Shown: piece after piece, positions 9,848 to 19,143 of the stretch
Layout of the letters: the number at the start of each line of letters is the position of its first letter
Numbering within the stretch: position 1 is the first letter of the stretch
From: Marinoscillum sp. MHG1-6
GTDB lineage: Bacteria; Bacteroidota; Bacteroidia; Cytophagales; Cyclobacteriaceae
Direction: 5' to 3'
DNA length: 64,000 nucleotides
Assembly: GCF_024714475.1 (NCBI RefSeq)
Contig: NZ_JAMZMI010000001.1
Location: forward strand, 186,001-250,000
The notes under the pieces: model-generated
The model's input: only the letters and a program-made list of their open reading frames with translations
The model's database searches: none
What the model was told of the DNA's origin: nothing
Translations under genes and position numbers: made by a program

Positions 9848-11368
9848 TTACCTTTTTTTAAAAACTAGATCAACCAAAGGTTTCATTTGGGAGGTTCTAA
9901 TTAGGAACACACTAATCATTATAAGATAAATCAACCCAAATAAAATAGATTTTAACACCAAGCTGGCCAAAGGCTTTAGCTCACCGGAGTATTGGCTAAA
10001 TAATTCGTTCACCAACAAAAAAGAAACCGCTGATATTACAAAAACAGGAACAACCCTTTTAAAAAAAAGTTTAAATGAATTGACCATCATGATCCGAGGA
10101 ATGTAATAGAAATAATAGGTTAACATCTGAATGCTGATATAAAATGTATAAGCAAAAACCGCGGCCCTATAATCCATAATTGGAATCATGTACCAGGCCA
10201 ATATTAAAGAAAGCACACAACCAATTGCCGAGCTTAGGGCAATAACTTTTGTTTTTCCAGATGCCAATACAACAGATGAAATCGCGGATATATGTAAATA
10301 GAAGCAGGTGATCAGGGCTACATTTAGCCAAGCTCCCAAATTCGTAAATGTCGTTCCAACATATAGCGTCAGTACTTCTTGAGAGTTCAATACAAGACCG
10401 AAAATAAGCAGACTTAAAAATATTGTTATGTAAAGTGTCCCATTCTCAACGGTCTTCTTAAGCTTTTCGAAATCCTTCTTTGCATAATACTTGGATACTT
10501 CCGGAAGTAAAACCTGCATGAAAATCCCACCAATCACTACCAGGAAGGACGAAATCGTTTTAATAATTTGATAATCCGCAACACTCTCAACTCCAATTTC
10601 ACTTCGAGCACCCAATAATATTGGCTGAAGCTCTAAAGCTGAAAGCTGAAAAACAGCCATCGCAAAAAGATTTAGGCTATAATGGAATACTTCTCTAAAC
10701 TTATTCCAATCCCATTTTGGTCTAATAAAATCAAGTAGTCGTAGTCCTACTGTTTGAACCCTGACCAAAATTACCACAATTGGTCCGAGAGCACATGCCG
10801 AATAGAACAAGAAAAATTGTACGAGGGTAAAATCAAAGTGAATGCTCAGTATGGTCGCTAATACAATTAACACCGTCCTTACTATTTGTGCTTTATTGAC
10901 CCATCCCACTCCCTCGTAAGCCGTAATGATCTGAATAACTACAAAAGATGGCCAATTAATTAATGAAAACCCCGAAAGGATGATCATCATGTAGAAAAAT
11001 TGAGAATATAACTCATTGTCAAAGTCAAAAAAAACATTCGAATAAATGCCAAAGACCGATAGTATTGTAACATTGATTATTCCTATAGCCAAATAAAAAA
11101 CGATACTTGACCTGGCTACTGACTTAATCTTTTCAAGATTGCTTTCAGCAAACCACATTGAAAAATATCTTATTGAACCATTATTCAAGCCCATTTCCAT
11201 TAGACGCAAATAAGCATTCAAAGAAAAAGCCAGAGCAAAAAGGCCATAGCCTCCTTTCCCAAAATGGGATATCAGCAAGGGGACAATAAAAAATTGTACT
11301 GCAGCGGTGGAAAATTTAGAGATAAGCGCCCAAATTGAATTTGAAAGAATTCTTCTGCTGGTGCTCAT
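9848..11368 (-). CDS. Wzx-like polysaccharide flippase of cluster 1
   Basis: This is a 506-residue integral membrane protein of the MATE/MOP exporter superfamily with about 14 hydrophobic segments. The N-terminus (SNSIWALISKFSTAAVQFF) and the FGKGGYGLFALAFSLN motif are typical of polysaccharide transporters that flip undecaprenyl-PP-linked repeats across the inner membrane. It lies two bases after the FrhB-like gene and 18 bases before a GT2 gene, inside cluster 1. Cluster 2 has its own shorter flippase (415 residues), and the two are not close copies, which fits different repeat structures. Confidence 0.88.
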   Translation of the reverse strand: MSTSRRILSNSIWALISKFSTAAVQFFIVPLLISHFGKGGYGLFALAFSLNAYLRLMEMGLNNGSIRYFSMWFAESNLEKIKSVARSSIVFYLAIGIINVTILSVFGIYSNVFFDFDNELYSQFFYMMIILSGFSLINWPSFVVIQIITAYEGVGWVNKAQIVRTVLIVLATILSIHFDFTLVQFFLFYSACALGPIVVILVRVQTVGLRLLDFIRPKWDWNKFREVFHYSLNLFAMAVFQLSALELQPILLGARSEIGVESVADYQIIKTISSFLVVIGGIFMQVLLPEVSKYYAKKDFEKLKKTVENGTLYITIFLSLLIFGLVLNSQEVLTLYVGTTFTNLGAWLNVALITCFYLHISAISSVVLASGKTKVIALSSAIGCVLSLILAWYMIPIMDYRAAVFAYTFYISIQMLTYYFYYIPRIMMVNSFKLFFKRVVPVFVISAVSFLLVNELFSQYSGELKPLASLVLKSILFGLIYLIMISVFLIRTSQMKPLVDLVFKKR

Positions 11369-11370
11369 TA

Positions 11371-12588
11371 TTAAACTCCTCTAAATTTTTTTTTGAGCCT
11401 TAAGAAGGTTCCCAGAAATTCCTTAAGAATTGTCAAACATTTTTTAAAGGGTACATGCCTATAAGAACTTAACCTAAATGTATTCAATGGCATTCTTGTT
11501 AATACCGTAAAGGCCAAAGCTCTTATTGAGTAATATTTCCTCCTGTGCAATTGATATGGCTGCATCTTCCCTATATCTTCCTTATTGAGATCAGCAGATG
11601 CAATGTGTGTATTGAGCATTTTTGTATAGAGCATTTTGGCTTGATCTGTTCTACAAATCACCAAGCTTTCACCCTTCCTCTCAGTAAAATCCGGGTATCC
11701 GTCTATCGTGTCCCAGGCATCTCCGACAGCAAAGTCCGCCATTATTCCTATGCCATCGGGGCAAATTTTACATCGGAAACAGATATCCTTACCCAATACC
11801 TGGCCCCAAGAATCATTATAACTTCTGCTATGCCTTACCCCTTTGTTATCCACAAAAGAAAAGTTGCCTGGCCATCCATCACCTCTATACCGTAAATTGT
11901 TGATAGGATAAGATGGATTGCTCATTGCTATCAATTTCTTGGTAGCATTTAAACTGGGTATTCCTGCACATAGGAGGGCAATAGTTACCCTAATTCGATC
12001 CTGAAATTCCGGATACCCTTTGATAAACCTCTTAATTGTTGCCACATCACACGGTTTTCCAACAAAACCGAACACTTCATTCGATCCATTTAGTATTTCG
12101 ATGATATCATCGAAAATTAGTGAGGGTGCGTAACGGGAAGATGCATTACTGAGCACATCAGCGGAGGTCCTGGATCTTTTTAAGATATTCCTTTCATAGT
12201 CATCGTCATCCACTCCCACTTGAAGTATTGTGTCTACATACGACGATTCCAATAAATAGCTGGCTATAGCAGTAATAACCCCTCCTGAACTAGATTTTTG
12301 TCTAATCTCTTTATCCAGAGAATGGGCCTTAGTAATACTTAAGCTGGGGCCATACAATTCTGAAAAACTCTCTTTCTCTTCCTTGCATACCAGGTTAACC
12401 CCCGGGCATATATTCTCTATCTGATTCTCAATATTACTATCGTAGCGAGTAACATTTGGATGCAAAAACCCATCTTCCCCCAAAAACATATGGCTACCTT
12501 CTCCATACAGTGAAGTGCAAATGCCGCATCCGACACATAAACCAACTTTATCAATCTCTCTTACAACAGAAGGTTTATTCTTCTTCAT
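11371..12588 (-). CDS. FrhB-like iron-sulfur protein (F420 hydrogenase/dehydrogenase beta subunit family)
   Basis: The 405-residue protein belongs to the family named after the F420-reducing hydrogenase beta subunit. An N-terminal ferredoxin-like site has C18, C21 and C24 (CVGCGIC) and C61 in a CPG motif, fitting one 4Fe-4S cluster. The family's flavin/F420 core follows, with SSSGGVITA near residue 100 and GKPCDVATIKRF near 177. A second cysteine set, CFRCKICPDG, lies near 273 and is followed by ADFAVGDAWD. Members are common in polysaccharide loci beside pyruvyltransferases, where their reaction is unknown. Here it overlaps the pyruvyltransferase gene by 4 bases (ATGA) and precedes wzx by 2. 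A redox step on a sugar or on the pyruvyl donor is conceivable but unproven. Confidence 0.85.
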   Translation of the reverse strand: MKKNKPSVVREIDKVGLCVGCGICTSLYGEGSHMFLGEDGFLHPNVTRYDSNIENQIENICPGVNLVCKEEKESFSELYGPSLSITKAHSLDKEIRQKSSSGGVITAIASYLLESSYVDTILQVGVDDDDYERNILKRSRTSADVLSNASSRYAPSLIFDDIIEILNGSNEVFGFVGKPCDVATIKRFIKGYPEFQDRIRVTIALLCAGIPSLNATKKLIAMSNPSYPINNLRYRGDGWPGNFSFVDNKGVRHSRSYNDSWGQVLGKDICFRCKICPDGIGIMADFAVGDAWDTIDGYPDFTERKGESLVICRTDQAKMLYTKMLNTHIASADLNKEDIGKMQPYQLHRRKYYSIRALAFTVLTRMPLNTFRLSSYRHVPFKKCLTILKEFLGTFLRLKKKFRGV

Positions 12589-13802
12589 TTCTTCAACTCC
12601 TCCGCCATTTCATTAATCAATGATTCGATGCTAGGACGGATTATGTCCTCATCTGATTTGGCTATAATATTCTTTAATTCGACTCTATTCAAAAAAGCGT
12701 TTTTCACACCTTCAATTAATTCTTCATCATTCGACGTCATGCAGTTTCCAATAAATGAATATTTCAATGTATGCTCAAACAATCCAATGAACTTTCTACT
12801 ATATGCCATCGGAAAAACAGGTACTCCGGCGGAAAATGCTGCAATACAAGAGTGCATTCTTGCGCCAATAAAAAAATCCATTCCGGCGATATATGACTTT
12901 GCGTCAATGGCACTTTTAAAAATCGGAGCTAAGAGGAGACCATCATGGCTATTAACGATTTCCTCGCATACCGGAACATCTCCCTCGCCACTTTTCGAAG
13001 TATCAACAACATGTGGAATAATGTGCAGCTCTACTCCCAATCCAAGAAAATATTCTATTATTCGCTCAATCACATCACGATAATTCACTTTCAAATTGAA
13101 CTGATTCGATTGAGTATAACCACCTTTCCAAAGCAACCCCGAAACATTTAACCCTACCTTAATGAGATCACCTTCCAATTTTCTCTGTTGAAATGGTAAT
13201 AAAAAAGCCATATCAACGGACTTATTAATTTCTTTCCCTGGAAAATTTTCTTGTGCATATTCGAAGCTCTGTTCGTCTCGGGCGTATATAAGATCAATCG
13301 GCTCCAACGCCTTTTTTGATTCAGACAAAGCCTTACTTGAAAAGAATGGCCCTATGGTTTGTGGCAATAAAATTTGCCTCTTTTTTAATAATGACAGGAA
13401 TATCTTAGAGTTAAGGATTCGGTAAAACCTTTTATTTCCATAAATGTCTGAAAAGCTATCACCTTCCCCTACATCAAGAATTAAGTTCATCGTGCTAATT
13501 CTGCCCAGTCCATATTTCCGGGGGTTCAAAATATATTTTACCACGGATTTAATGGAGAAATAATCAAAAGCCATGATATTATCGAATTCTATTTCCTCCC
13601 CATCCAAAACCACTTTATCTCTATGGGTAATTGATGAGCCAATAATGGTAAGCTCAATTGGAATGTTCGCCAACTTAGCACTTTTATCGAGCAACGCTAT
13701 CGCCGAATATGCCAACGCTGACACGCCTAGATTGGGATTATATGGATTGGCCCAGATAATACCTACTTTCAACTTTTTATTCATTGTCCCAGAATCATTC
13801 AT
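12585..13802 (-). CDS. Polysaccharide pyruvyl transferase family protein
   Basis: This 405-residue protein fits the WcaK/CsaB/AmsJ family, which transfers pyruvate from phosphoenolpyruvate to sugars to form acidic ketals. Landmarks are IIWANPYNPNLGVSALAYS at the start, LILDVGEGDSFSDIYG near residue 106, LLPQTIGPFFS near 144, and FFIGARMHSCIAAFSAGVP near 310, which is typical of the family. Its start overlaps the wzz stop by 8 bases and its end overlaps the FrhB-like gene by 4, so translation is probably coupled. Pyruvylation would add negative charge to the cluster 1 polymer. An inner ATG six codons downstream is a possible start. Confidence 0.88.
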   Translation of the reverse strand: MNDSGTMNKKLKVGIIWANPYNPNLGVSALAYSAIALLDKSAKLANIPIELTIIGSSITHRDKVVLDGEEIEFDNIMAFDYFSIKSVVKYILNPRKYGLGRISTMNLILDVGEGDSFSDIYGNKRFYRILNSKIFLSLLKKRQILLPQTIGPFFSSKALSESKKALEPIDLIYARDEQSFEYAQENFPGKEINKSVDMAFLLPFQQRKLEGDLIKVGLNVSGLLWKGGYTQSNQFNLKVNYRDVIERIIEYFLGLGVELHIIPHVVDTSKSGEGDVPVCEEIVNSHDGLLLAPIFKSAIDAKSYIAGMDFFIGARMHSCIAAFSAGVPVFPMAYSRKFIGLFEHTLKYSFIGNCMTSNDEELIEGVKNAFLNRVELKNIIAKSDEDIIRPSIESLINEMAEELKK

Positions 13803-14886
13803 TATCCAAAAAGGAAACTATTAGAACCCAAAGAGCACTTAACGTAAAACCTCCGAATAACATTACAATCATCAAAATAGACAATCGGATATTACTTTTT
13901 TCCGAAGGAATGTCAACAGGCTCTAAAATCGTAAATACAGGGGTTTCTTCTTTAACCTTTATTTTTGCTTGCTCCAGTTGACTTGCTAAACCTTTAAAAA
14001 CCTCAAAGGCTATATCAACTTCATTTTCCAGACGATTCTGCTCTATTTGTACCAATGAACTTGTCACATTCCTATTTCTATCTGAGTATATGGCCAATTT
14101 TTGTTGTTTCAGACCATATAGCCTTTCTGCTTCCCTATAACGCTCCTGAATAAACTCCATACTGATTTGAGCTTTTTCGATCTTATACCGAATTACCTCA
14201 TTCGTCAACTTGTCTACCACCATATTAGCCAGCACCGCGGCCGCATATGGGTCGGGCATTTCAACCTCCACCGAAATCACACCATTTTCGGGGTTAGTCC
14301 CAATCTCAATTCTATCAATCGTTTTCTCAATTATCTTCGCCTGCTCTTTTGATAGTCTCACATACTCTCCATCAGTAGCTTCAGAAACTTCTGGTTTAGT
14401 AGCATTAAGCTTTGATTTTATCTTACCAGGAAGACCAACGGTATATTCAAAAAGGAGACCTAACAATCCAGGAGAATAAACCTCTTTAAAATATATAAAG
14501 GAAGACATGGTTGTATCCAAGCTCTCAAAACGAATGGGTTCATTGATGAGTGAATACATAAATGGCTTACTTGAAACCAACTCAGGATACAAACTAGGAG
14601 AAAGACCCCCAGCTGATCCTGACATTGAACTTAAATCAATACCCGCAAGTCCAGCAAGACCTCCCAAAGTACCCAAATTGCCCAGGCCACCTTCCTGAGT
14701 CTCCGGCAGAAGCTTACAGGTTGATGTATACTCGTCCTTCGATGTAAAAGCTACAAATAGACCAACCAGTACGAATATCCCAGTAAACTTGGCAATGAAC
14801 TTCCTTCTGGACCAAATATGTTTCGCCAACTCCACCAGATCAATCTCATCATCGTAGGTAACTTTGCTTTGCTTTTCTTCGCTCAT
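13795..14886 (-). CDS. Wzz-type chain length determinant of cluster 1
   Basis: This polysaccharide co-polymerase (363 residues) has an N-terminal transmembrane segment (about 33-52) and a second near the C-terminus (about 334-358), with a large periplasmic part between them. The conserved start of the periplasmic domain, TSKDEYTSTCKLLPE, is followed by a glycine-rich stretch (about 76-105). A long coiled-coil-like region spans about 230-310, and the PVDIPSEKSNIR proline motif sits before the last helix. There is no C-terminal BY-kinase domain and no Walker motifs, so it is Wzz-like rather than a full Wzc. It lies 10 bases after wza and should set chain length with Wzy and Wza. A paralogue (27455-28558) serves cluster 2. 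Confidence 0.92.
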   Translation of the reverse strand: MSEEKQSKVTYDDEIDLVELAKHIWSRRKFIAKFTGIFVLVGLFVAFTSKDEYTSTCKLLPETQEGGLGNLGTLGGLAGLAGIDLSSMSGSAGGLSPSLYPELVSSKPFMYSLINEPIRFESLDTTMSSFIYFKEVYSPGLLGLLFEYTVGLPGKIKSKLNATKPEVSEATDGEYVRLSKEQAKIIEKTIDRIEIGTNPENGVISVEVEMPDPYAAAVLANMVVDKLTNEVIRYKIEKAQISMEFIQERYREAERLYGLKQQKLAIYSDRNRNVTSSLVQIEQNRLENEVDIAFEVFKGLASQLEQAKIKVKEETPVFTILEPVDIPSEKSNIRLSILMIVMLFGGFTLSALWVLIVSFLDNE

Positions 14887-14896
14887 GATTCCTGCG

Positions 14897-17344
14897 TTAT
14901 TTAGCTACCAATGTATTAATGACTAATGCCAGCGTACCTAAGCTGGTCGCAATCCCCATCCATTCTCCCGGTGTCATACGGACACGCTCTCGCTTCTCAG
15001 GAACAATGACCTCTGCTCCGGCTGTCACCGTAGGATAATCCTTAAAGAATAAGAAGGACTTCGTCTTCTTGGCGGTCCCATTGGCATAGATCACATAGAT
15101 CTTGCGCTTCATGGCCCGGTCTCCAAACCCACCGGCCTTGGCTATGTAACGCCCCAGGGAGGTAGAACCATCATAATGGATGGTACTCGGATAGAGCACC
15201 TTACCTCTCACCTTGATCGTCTCCAGTTGCCTTGGTACATTGAGAATATCTCCTTCCTTCAAGATAAGGTCATACTTGGACCCCGGATTCCTGACAATCT
15301 CGTCCAGGTAGATACCAATGGTCTCCCTACCTTTGAAGTCCAGCTCATTGTCCCTCAACAACGTATCACGTTGATAAAGGGCTGTCAGTTTCTGCTTCTT
15401 CACCTCGGTCACCTCGTCACGTGACTCCTCTGAATCCGGATTGTACTCTGATAACCTCACTAAAGAAGCGCCTTCTGCATAAGCATATTGATTCAGACCT
15501 CCAGCACGCTTCAACACGTCGGAGATACGTTCATTTTTCTTTTCCAGCACATATTTCCCCGGGTATTCCACCTCACCTACAACCTCCATCATTTTCTGTG
15601 TATTGAAAAAAGGTGAAGTTCGGATCACTACCAGATCAAATGGCTCCAACACAAAATTGGAAGCCTCCTCATCGATCTTCAGATTGGCACTGATCGAGAA
15701 GTTGAAGATCTCAGCGCTGTATGTCTCACCTTTTGGGTCATCATAAATTCTTCTCGCTACCTCAACGAAGGACTTTGCAGCACCCTGCTTGAACCCTCCT
15801 GACAGGTAAATGAGGTTTTCCACTGTCATTCCTTCGAAATAGTCATACTCGCCCGGCATCCTTACCTCACCCTGCACTTTGATGTTATAGTTTTCTCGCA
15901 GATCAAAAATGGATCGCACCTTAATCAGGTCTTCGCTTTGCAGCTCCATGTCAAAGCCACCCTCTACCAGATCCTTAGGACTGAAAGCGATGTTGCTCAA
16001 GGTAAAATCTCCATTTTCACGAACGATCAATGCCTGCTCCCTGAAAACATCTCCCCGGAATCCATCAGCAGCATTGATCAGTTCCGATAGCATCATCCCC
16101 TCTGCAAACTCATATTCCCCCTCATGATTCACGGCACCTTCTACTCTTACACGCCCTTTAAACTTTGAGGAAATCACTCCAACTTCTGCATAATCTCCAT
16201 TCTTCAAAGTGAGACTTTCAAACTCTCCGGAAAAGACGGTTTTGACCGTTTTGAAATTTTGCTCATTTCGTTGCAGGGAGATACTCCTGGTGTAGGCCTC
16301 CATGCCAAAGCCTCCCGCAAACTTCACGAGATCTGCCACCGTCTCCGTTTCCAGCATTTCATAATAAGCCGGCCTCTTTACCTCGCCGTTGATGCCCACC
16401 CTGATGCCATATGGCTGCACCAAAATCACATCCTGATCCTGAAGGGCAATGTTTTCTCCACCACCTTCGACGATGTAACTATAAGCATCCAGGTCAGTCA
16501 CTTTCTTACCGCCACGAAATACCGCTATCGTCCTGAGTGATCCATTTTCTGATGGCCCTCCTGCCACGTATAAGGCATTGAAAGCGGTAGCAAAAGAGGA
16601 CAGGGTGTAGGTACCCGGCTGCTTCACCTCACCGACCACGTTTACCTTGATGGTACGTAATTTCCCCAGCGTTACCTGGGCGTAAGTATTGCTCCCAAGC
16701 GTACTGTAAATAGCTCTTAATTTTGATTTTAGTTTGGTATCTGCCTGCTCAATGGTCAATCCATTCAAATAGATGGGCCCAACACCCATGATGTTCACAT
16801 TACCATCCGGGCTAATAGGTAACTGGTAGCTTTGCTCTGAGGCACCCCAGATATCTATCAGCACCTGGTCACCCGGCCCCAACAAATAATTTTGAGGCGT
16901 GGCTACATTCAAAGAGGGCTCAAAGGAAAGTTTCTTATTGTTAAAGAAATCCGTGCCAAAAACCTTCAGCTCCAACTCTTCCTCAGCGGTACCTTCCGCC
17001 ACTTCAACCGGCTTGTCAATTTTTTCAGGCATCTGACGCGAGCGATCTTCTCCCACTTCTGCCATGGTCGTTTCTGTACTTCCTGATTTTGACTGTACCT
17101 CCCTGATTCTCTTTCGTAGTTTGGAAATCTGTGCGGAACTCATCCCACGGGCTCTGGCCATTTGCTCGAGCTGTTGCTCTGTCATGCCAGTAGCAGCCGC
17201 ACGCTCCAGGTACATCTCGATCTGCGCATCGGACATGTCGTCTACATTCACATTCTGCAGGTTGTCCGGATCAATCTGACCCAGCACCTGAACTATATTG
17301 ATACCGATTAGTAATGCTACGAATAAGAGTCTTTTTCCCATCAT
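14897..17344 (-). CDS. wza: Wza-like polysaccharide export protein with SLBB domains, cluster 1
   Basis: This is a large outer-membrane export protein of about 815 residues. A cleavable signal (KRLLFVALLIGINIVQVLG) has no lipobox Cys. A short helical domain of about 60 residues follows and ends in RARGMSSAQISKLRKRI. The polysaccharide export domain starts near residue 150 with YLLGPGDQVLIDIWG, then come several SLBB repeats (for example VNVVGEVKQPGTYTL and VRVEGAVNHEGEY). A hydrophobic helix lies at the C-terminus. E. coli Wza is about 380 residues, so this is the long form. I set the start at the ATG pair 17344/17341, because the next upstream start is a TTG inside the promoter box. It opens cluster 1. 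The cluster 2 paralogue (28562-31024) has the same domain order. Confidence 0.93.
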   Translation of the reverse strand: MMGKRLLFVALLIGINIVQVLGQIDPDNLQNVNVDDMSDAQIEMYLERAAATGMTEQQLEQMARARGMSSAQISKLRKRIREVQSKSGSTETTMAEVGEDRSRQMPEKIDKPVEVAEGTAEEELELKVFGTDFFNNKKLSFEPSLNVATPQNYLLGPGDQVLIDIWGASEQSYQLPISPDGNVNIMGVGPIYLNGLTIEQADTKLKSKLRAIYSTLGSNTYAQVTLGKLRTIKVNVVGEVKQPGTYTLSSFATAFNALYVAGGPSENGSLRTIAVFRGGKKVTDLDAYSYIVEGGGENIALQDQDVILVQPYGIRVGINGEVKRPAYYEMLETETVADLVKFAGGFGMEAYTRSISLQRNEQNFKTVKTVFSGEFESLTLKNGDYAEVGVISSKFKGRVRVEGAVNHEGEYEFAEGMMLSELINAADGFRGDVFREQALIVRENGDFTLSNIAFSPKDLVEGGFDMELQSEDLIKVRSIFDLRENYNIKVQGEVRMPGEYDYFEGMTVENLIYLSGGFKQGAAKSFVEVARRIYDDPKGETYSAEIFNFSISANLKIDEEASNFVLEPFDLVVIRTSPFFNTQKMMEVVGEVEYPGKYVLEKKNERISDVLKRAGGLNQYAYAEGASLVRLSEYNPDSEESRDEVTEVKKQKLTALYQRDTLLRDNELDFKGRETIGIYLDEIVRNPGSKYDLILKEGDILNVPRQLETIKVRGKVLYPSTIHYDGSTSLGRYIAKAGGFGDRAMKRKIYVIYANGTAKKTKSFLFFKDYPTVTAGAEVIVPEKRERVRMTPGEWMGIATSLGTLALVINTLVAK

Positions 17345-17359
17345 CAATTTTCTTGGCTG

Positions 17360-17388
17360 CAAATATATAGCGTGCAGATAACTTCAAT
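17360..17388 (-). promoter_or_regulatory. Promoter of polysaccharide cluster 1
   Basis: The minus strand carries TATATTTG (17367-17360), an exact -7 match, with ATTG (17388-17385) 17 bases upstream as a one-mismatch -33 element. The -7 box ends 15 bases before the wza ATG at 17344, leaving a leader of about ten bases. This is the only good promoter between the end of cluster 2 and wza. It probably drives wza, wzz and the genes behind them. Confidence 0.6.
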
Positions 17389-17567
17389 CCCTTTAATAGG
17401 CTTAATATCAGGGCTTATCCTAGCCGCCGTTAAACCCGACAGCCATGCCCCAACAGCCGACCCTCAAACAATGGAAAATGTTGGAAGGGAGGTCGAATTA
17501 ATTTTTAGCAGGCGTTATTCGCCTTGAGGAACTCCAAAAATATTAACAGGAAGTACTGATGCTTTCG
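17389..17567. other. Intergenic stretch between clusters 2 and 1
   Basis: This 179-base stretch upstream of the cluster 1 promoter has no plausible reading frame. It contains a richer G+C patch around 17415-17465 and a small inverted repeat, AGGCG and CGCCT (17510-17524), with no T-run on the minus side. I see no clear terminator for the preceding gene, so read-through from cluster 2 is possible. Confidence 0.4.
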
Positions 17568-18935
17568 TTAATAGGCATTCTCATTCCCGTTAAGGATCGA
17601 GTAGATGGTCAGCACCAGGATCTTAAAATCCAACCAAAGGGACCACCTTTTTACATAGAAGCGATCGAGCCTTACGCGGGAACTCATATCTGTATGGTGT
17701 GCCGTCTCTCCACGGAATCCTTTGGCCTGTGCCAGCCCGGTGATACCCGGTTTAATGGCATGACGTTGCGCAAACTTCTCGATGTAGGACTCGAACGATT
17801 CGTTCAGCTTCAGCGGATGAGGCCTTGGACCTACCACCGACATATCACCGATGATCACATTGATAAATTGAGGAAGCTCATCGATGCTGGTCTTTCTCAA
17901 GATGGCGCCGACTTTGGTAATGCGGCTATCTCCTTTAGTGGCCTGCTTTGTATCGGCCTCCGCATTCACTTTCATGGTGCGGAACTTATAGCAGTAGAAA
18001 GGCTGGTTACCACGTCCATGTCTCAACTGTTTGAAAAATACCGGGCCTCTGGACTCTAGTTTGATCAATAACGCCACAATGGGTAACAACCACGGAAATA
18101 TCAACACCGCAAAAATACTTGCAAATAACAGGTCAAAGGAACGTTTGAAAAATCGGTTAATCCGGTAATCAAGGGGAATCTCATTCACGTTAAGCACGGT
18201 AGAGCCACCCACATACTGTACGCCCATGCTCGGGCTACTGAGACGAGAAAAAGGTGAGATCATTTTGAGCTTGACCAGGCGACTTTCCGCCAGGTTCATT
18301 ACCTGCTGTAGCTGACGATCGTCAAACTGCTCCATCGAACAAAAAATGATGTCTATCGGATGATCCTTGATAAAGCGGTCCAGGAATCCGAGGTCCGTCC
18401 AGTTGGTGTCTTCATGTACACCAATGAGCCGGTAACCAAGTCCCTTATCCTTTTCAATGGTACGGAGCAGATTCTGAACAGATCTCCCATTACCCAACAC
18501 CACCGCAAGCCTTATATTATATCCCTTGGTTCGGTAATGCCTGATCATGAAGAGCCAAAGCACCCTCCAGCTAATAAACAGGGCACCCATAATGGTGTAG
18601 GCATAGAATATATGAGACCTGGGGTAGTAATCCGGACGCAGGAAGAACCATACGGCAAACCAGGCTCCCACGTTGAAAACTACTGCAGTAAGTGCATCAT
18701 TGATATGCTCGGGAATTTTCCTTTCCCGGGGCATTTGTCCCAACTTAAAAAAGAGGAAAGCTACTATCCAAAAGATATTCATGAGCCAATGGAACAACGC
18801 AGACGGCTCCAAGGCAGGATAATGGACCCCAAAGACAATCCAGTTGGACATATAAAAGCCAACATTGACACAAATCAAATCCACCATTAAAAAAACAATG
18901 GGGAAAAACGGAGAGAATCTATGATCGCGAGTCAT
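17568..18935 (-). CDS. wcaJ: Initiating undecaprenyl-phosphate glycosylphosphotransferase of cluster 2 (WcaJ-type)
   Basis: This is a paralogue of the 4378-5754 enzyme with the same order. Four hydrophobic N-terminal segments come first, then a Rossmann-like domain (LAVVLGNGRSV). A C-terminal sugar transferase domain carries KRSFDLLFAS, YKFRTMKV, KTSIDELPQ and VVGPRPHPL. It should load the first hexose-1-phosphate of the cluster 2 repeat. I start it at ATG 18935 (455 residues), which aligns with the paralogue's N-terminus. The longer frame begins at a TTG (18959) that lies inside the TACATTTG box. The two copies differ enough in the N-terminal and middle parts that they are not a recent duplication. 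Confidence 0.93.
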   Translation of the reverse strand: MTRDHRFSPFFPIVFLMVDLICVNVGFYMSNWIVFGVHYPALEPSALFHWLMNIFWIVAFLFFKLGQMPRERKIPEHINDALTAVVFNVGAWFAVWFFLRPDYYPRSHIFYAYTIMGALFISWRVLWLFMIRHYRTKGYNIRLAVVLGNGRSVQNLLRTIEKDKGLGYRLIGVHEDTNWTDLGFLDRFIKDHPIDIIFCSMEQFDDRQLQQVMNLAESRLVKLKMISPFSRLSSPSMGVQYVGGSTVLNVNEIPLDYRINRFFKRSFDLLFASIFAVLIFPWLLPIVALLIKLESRGPVFFKQLRHGRGNQPFYCYKFRTMKVNAEADTKQATKGDSRITKVGAILRKTSIDELPQFINVIIGDMSVVGPRPHPLKLNESFESYIEKFAQRHAIKPGITGLAQAKGFRGETAHHTDMSSRVRLDRFYVKRWSLWLDFKILVLTIYSILNGNENAY

Positions 18936-18956
18936 TCCTAATAGCGGTTCCGGATA

Positions 18957-18964
18957 CAAATGTA
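18957..18964 (-). promoter_or_regulatory. Candidate -7 promoter box for the cluster 2 initiating transferase
   Basis: On the minus strand this reads TACATTTG, a full TAnnTTTG match, 22 bases upstream of the ATG at 18935. A TTTC at 18984-18981 is 16 bases further upstream and may be a weak -33 element. It supports the shorter start and separate expression of this gene. The remaining upstream gap (18985-19143) is AT-rich and shows no other feature. Confidence 0.5.
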
Positions 18965-19143
18965 CGACATCCGTTCTGAAGAAACTTTCAAATTGAGAAT
19001 TAACTGAATGTAGATAATTTTTATTGCGAAAATTTCAAAATCACTCTCTAGAACAGTATTATTTTGTTTTTAATGCAATAAATAGCGTATGTACAGAATC
19101 CCATTTTGACGAAAACAGAAGCTTTCTATGAGCTCCGATATTA

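Noticed and set aside
12628-13083. A 151-codon open frame on the plus strand
   Set aside because: It lies fully antisense to the pyruvyltransferase gene, has no family motifs and looks like a shadow of the real frame.
17510-17524. Inverted repeat AGGCG/CGCCT as a terminator for the cluster 2 starter gene
   Set aside because: The stem is only 5 bases and no T-run follows it on the minus strand.
17559-18059. A 166-codon open frame on the plus strand
   Set aside because: It is antisense to the C-terminal sugar transferase domain of the cluster 2 starter enzyme, whose motifs are intact.
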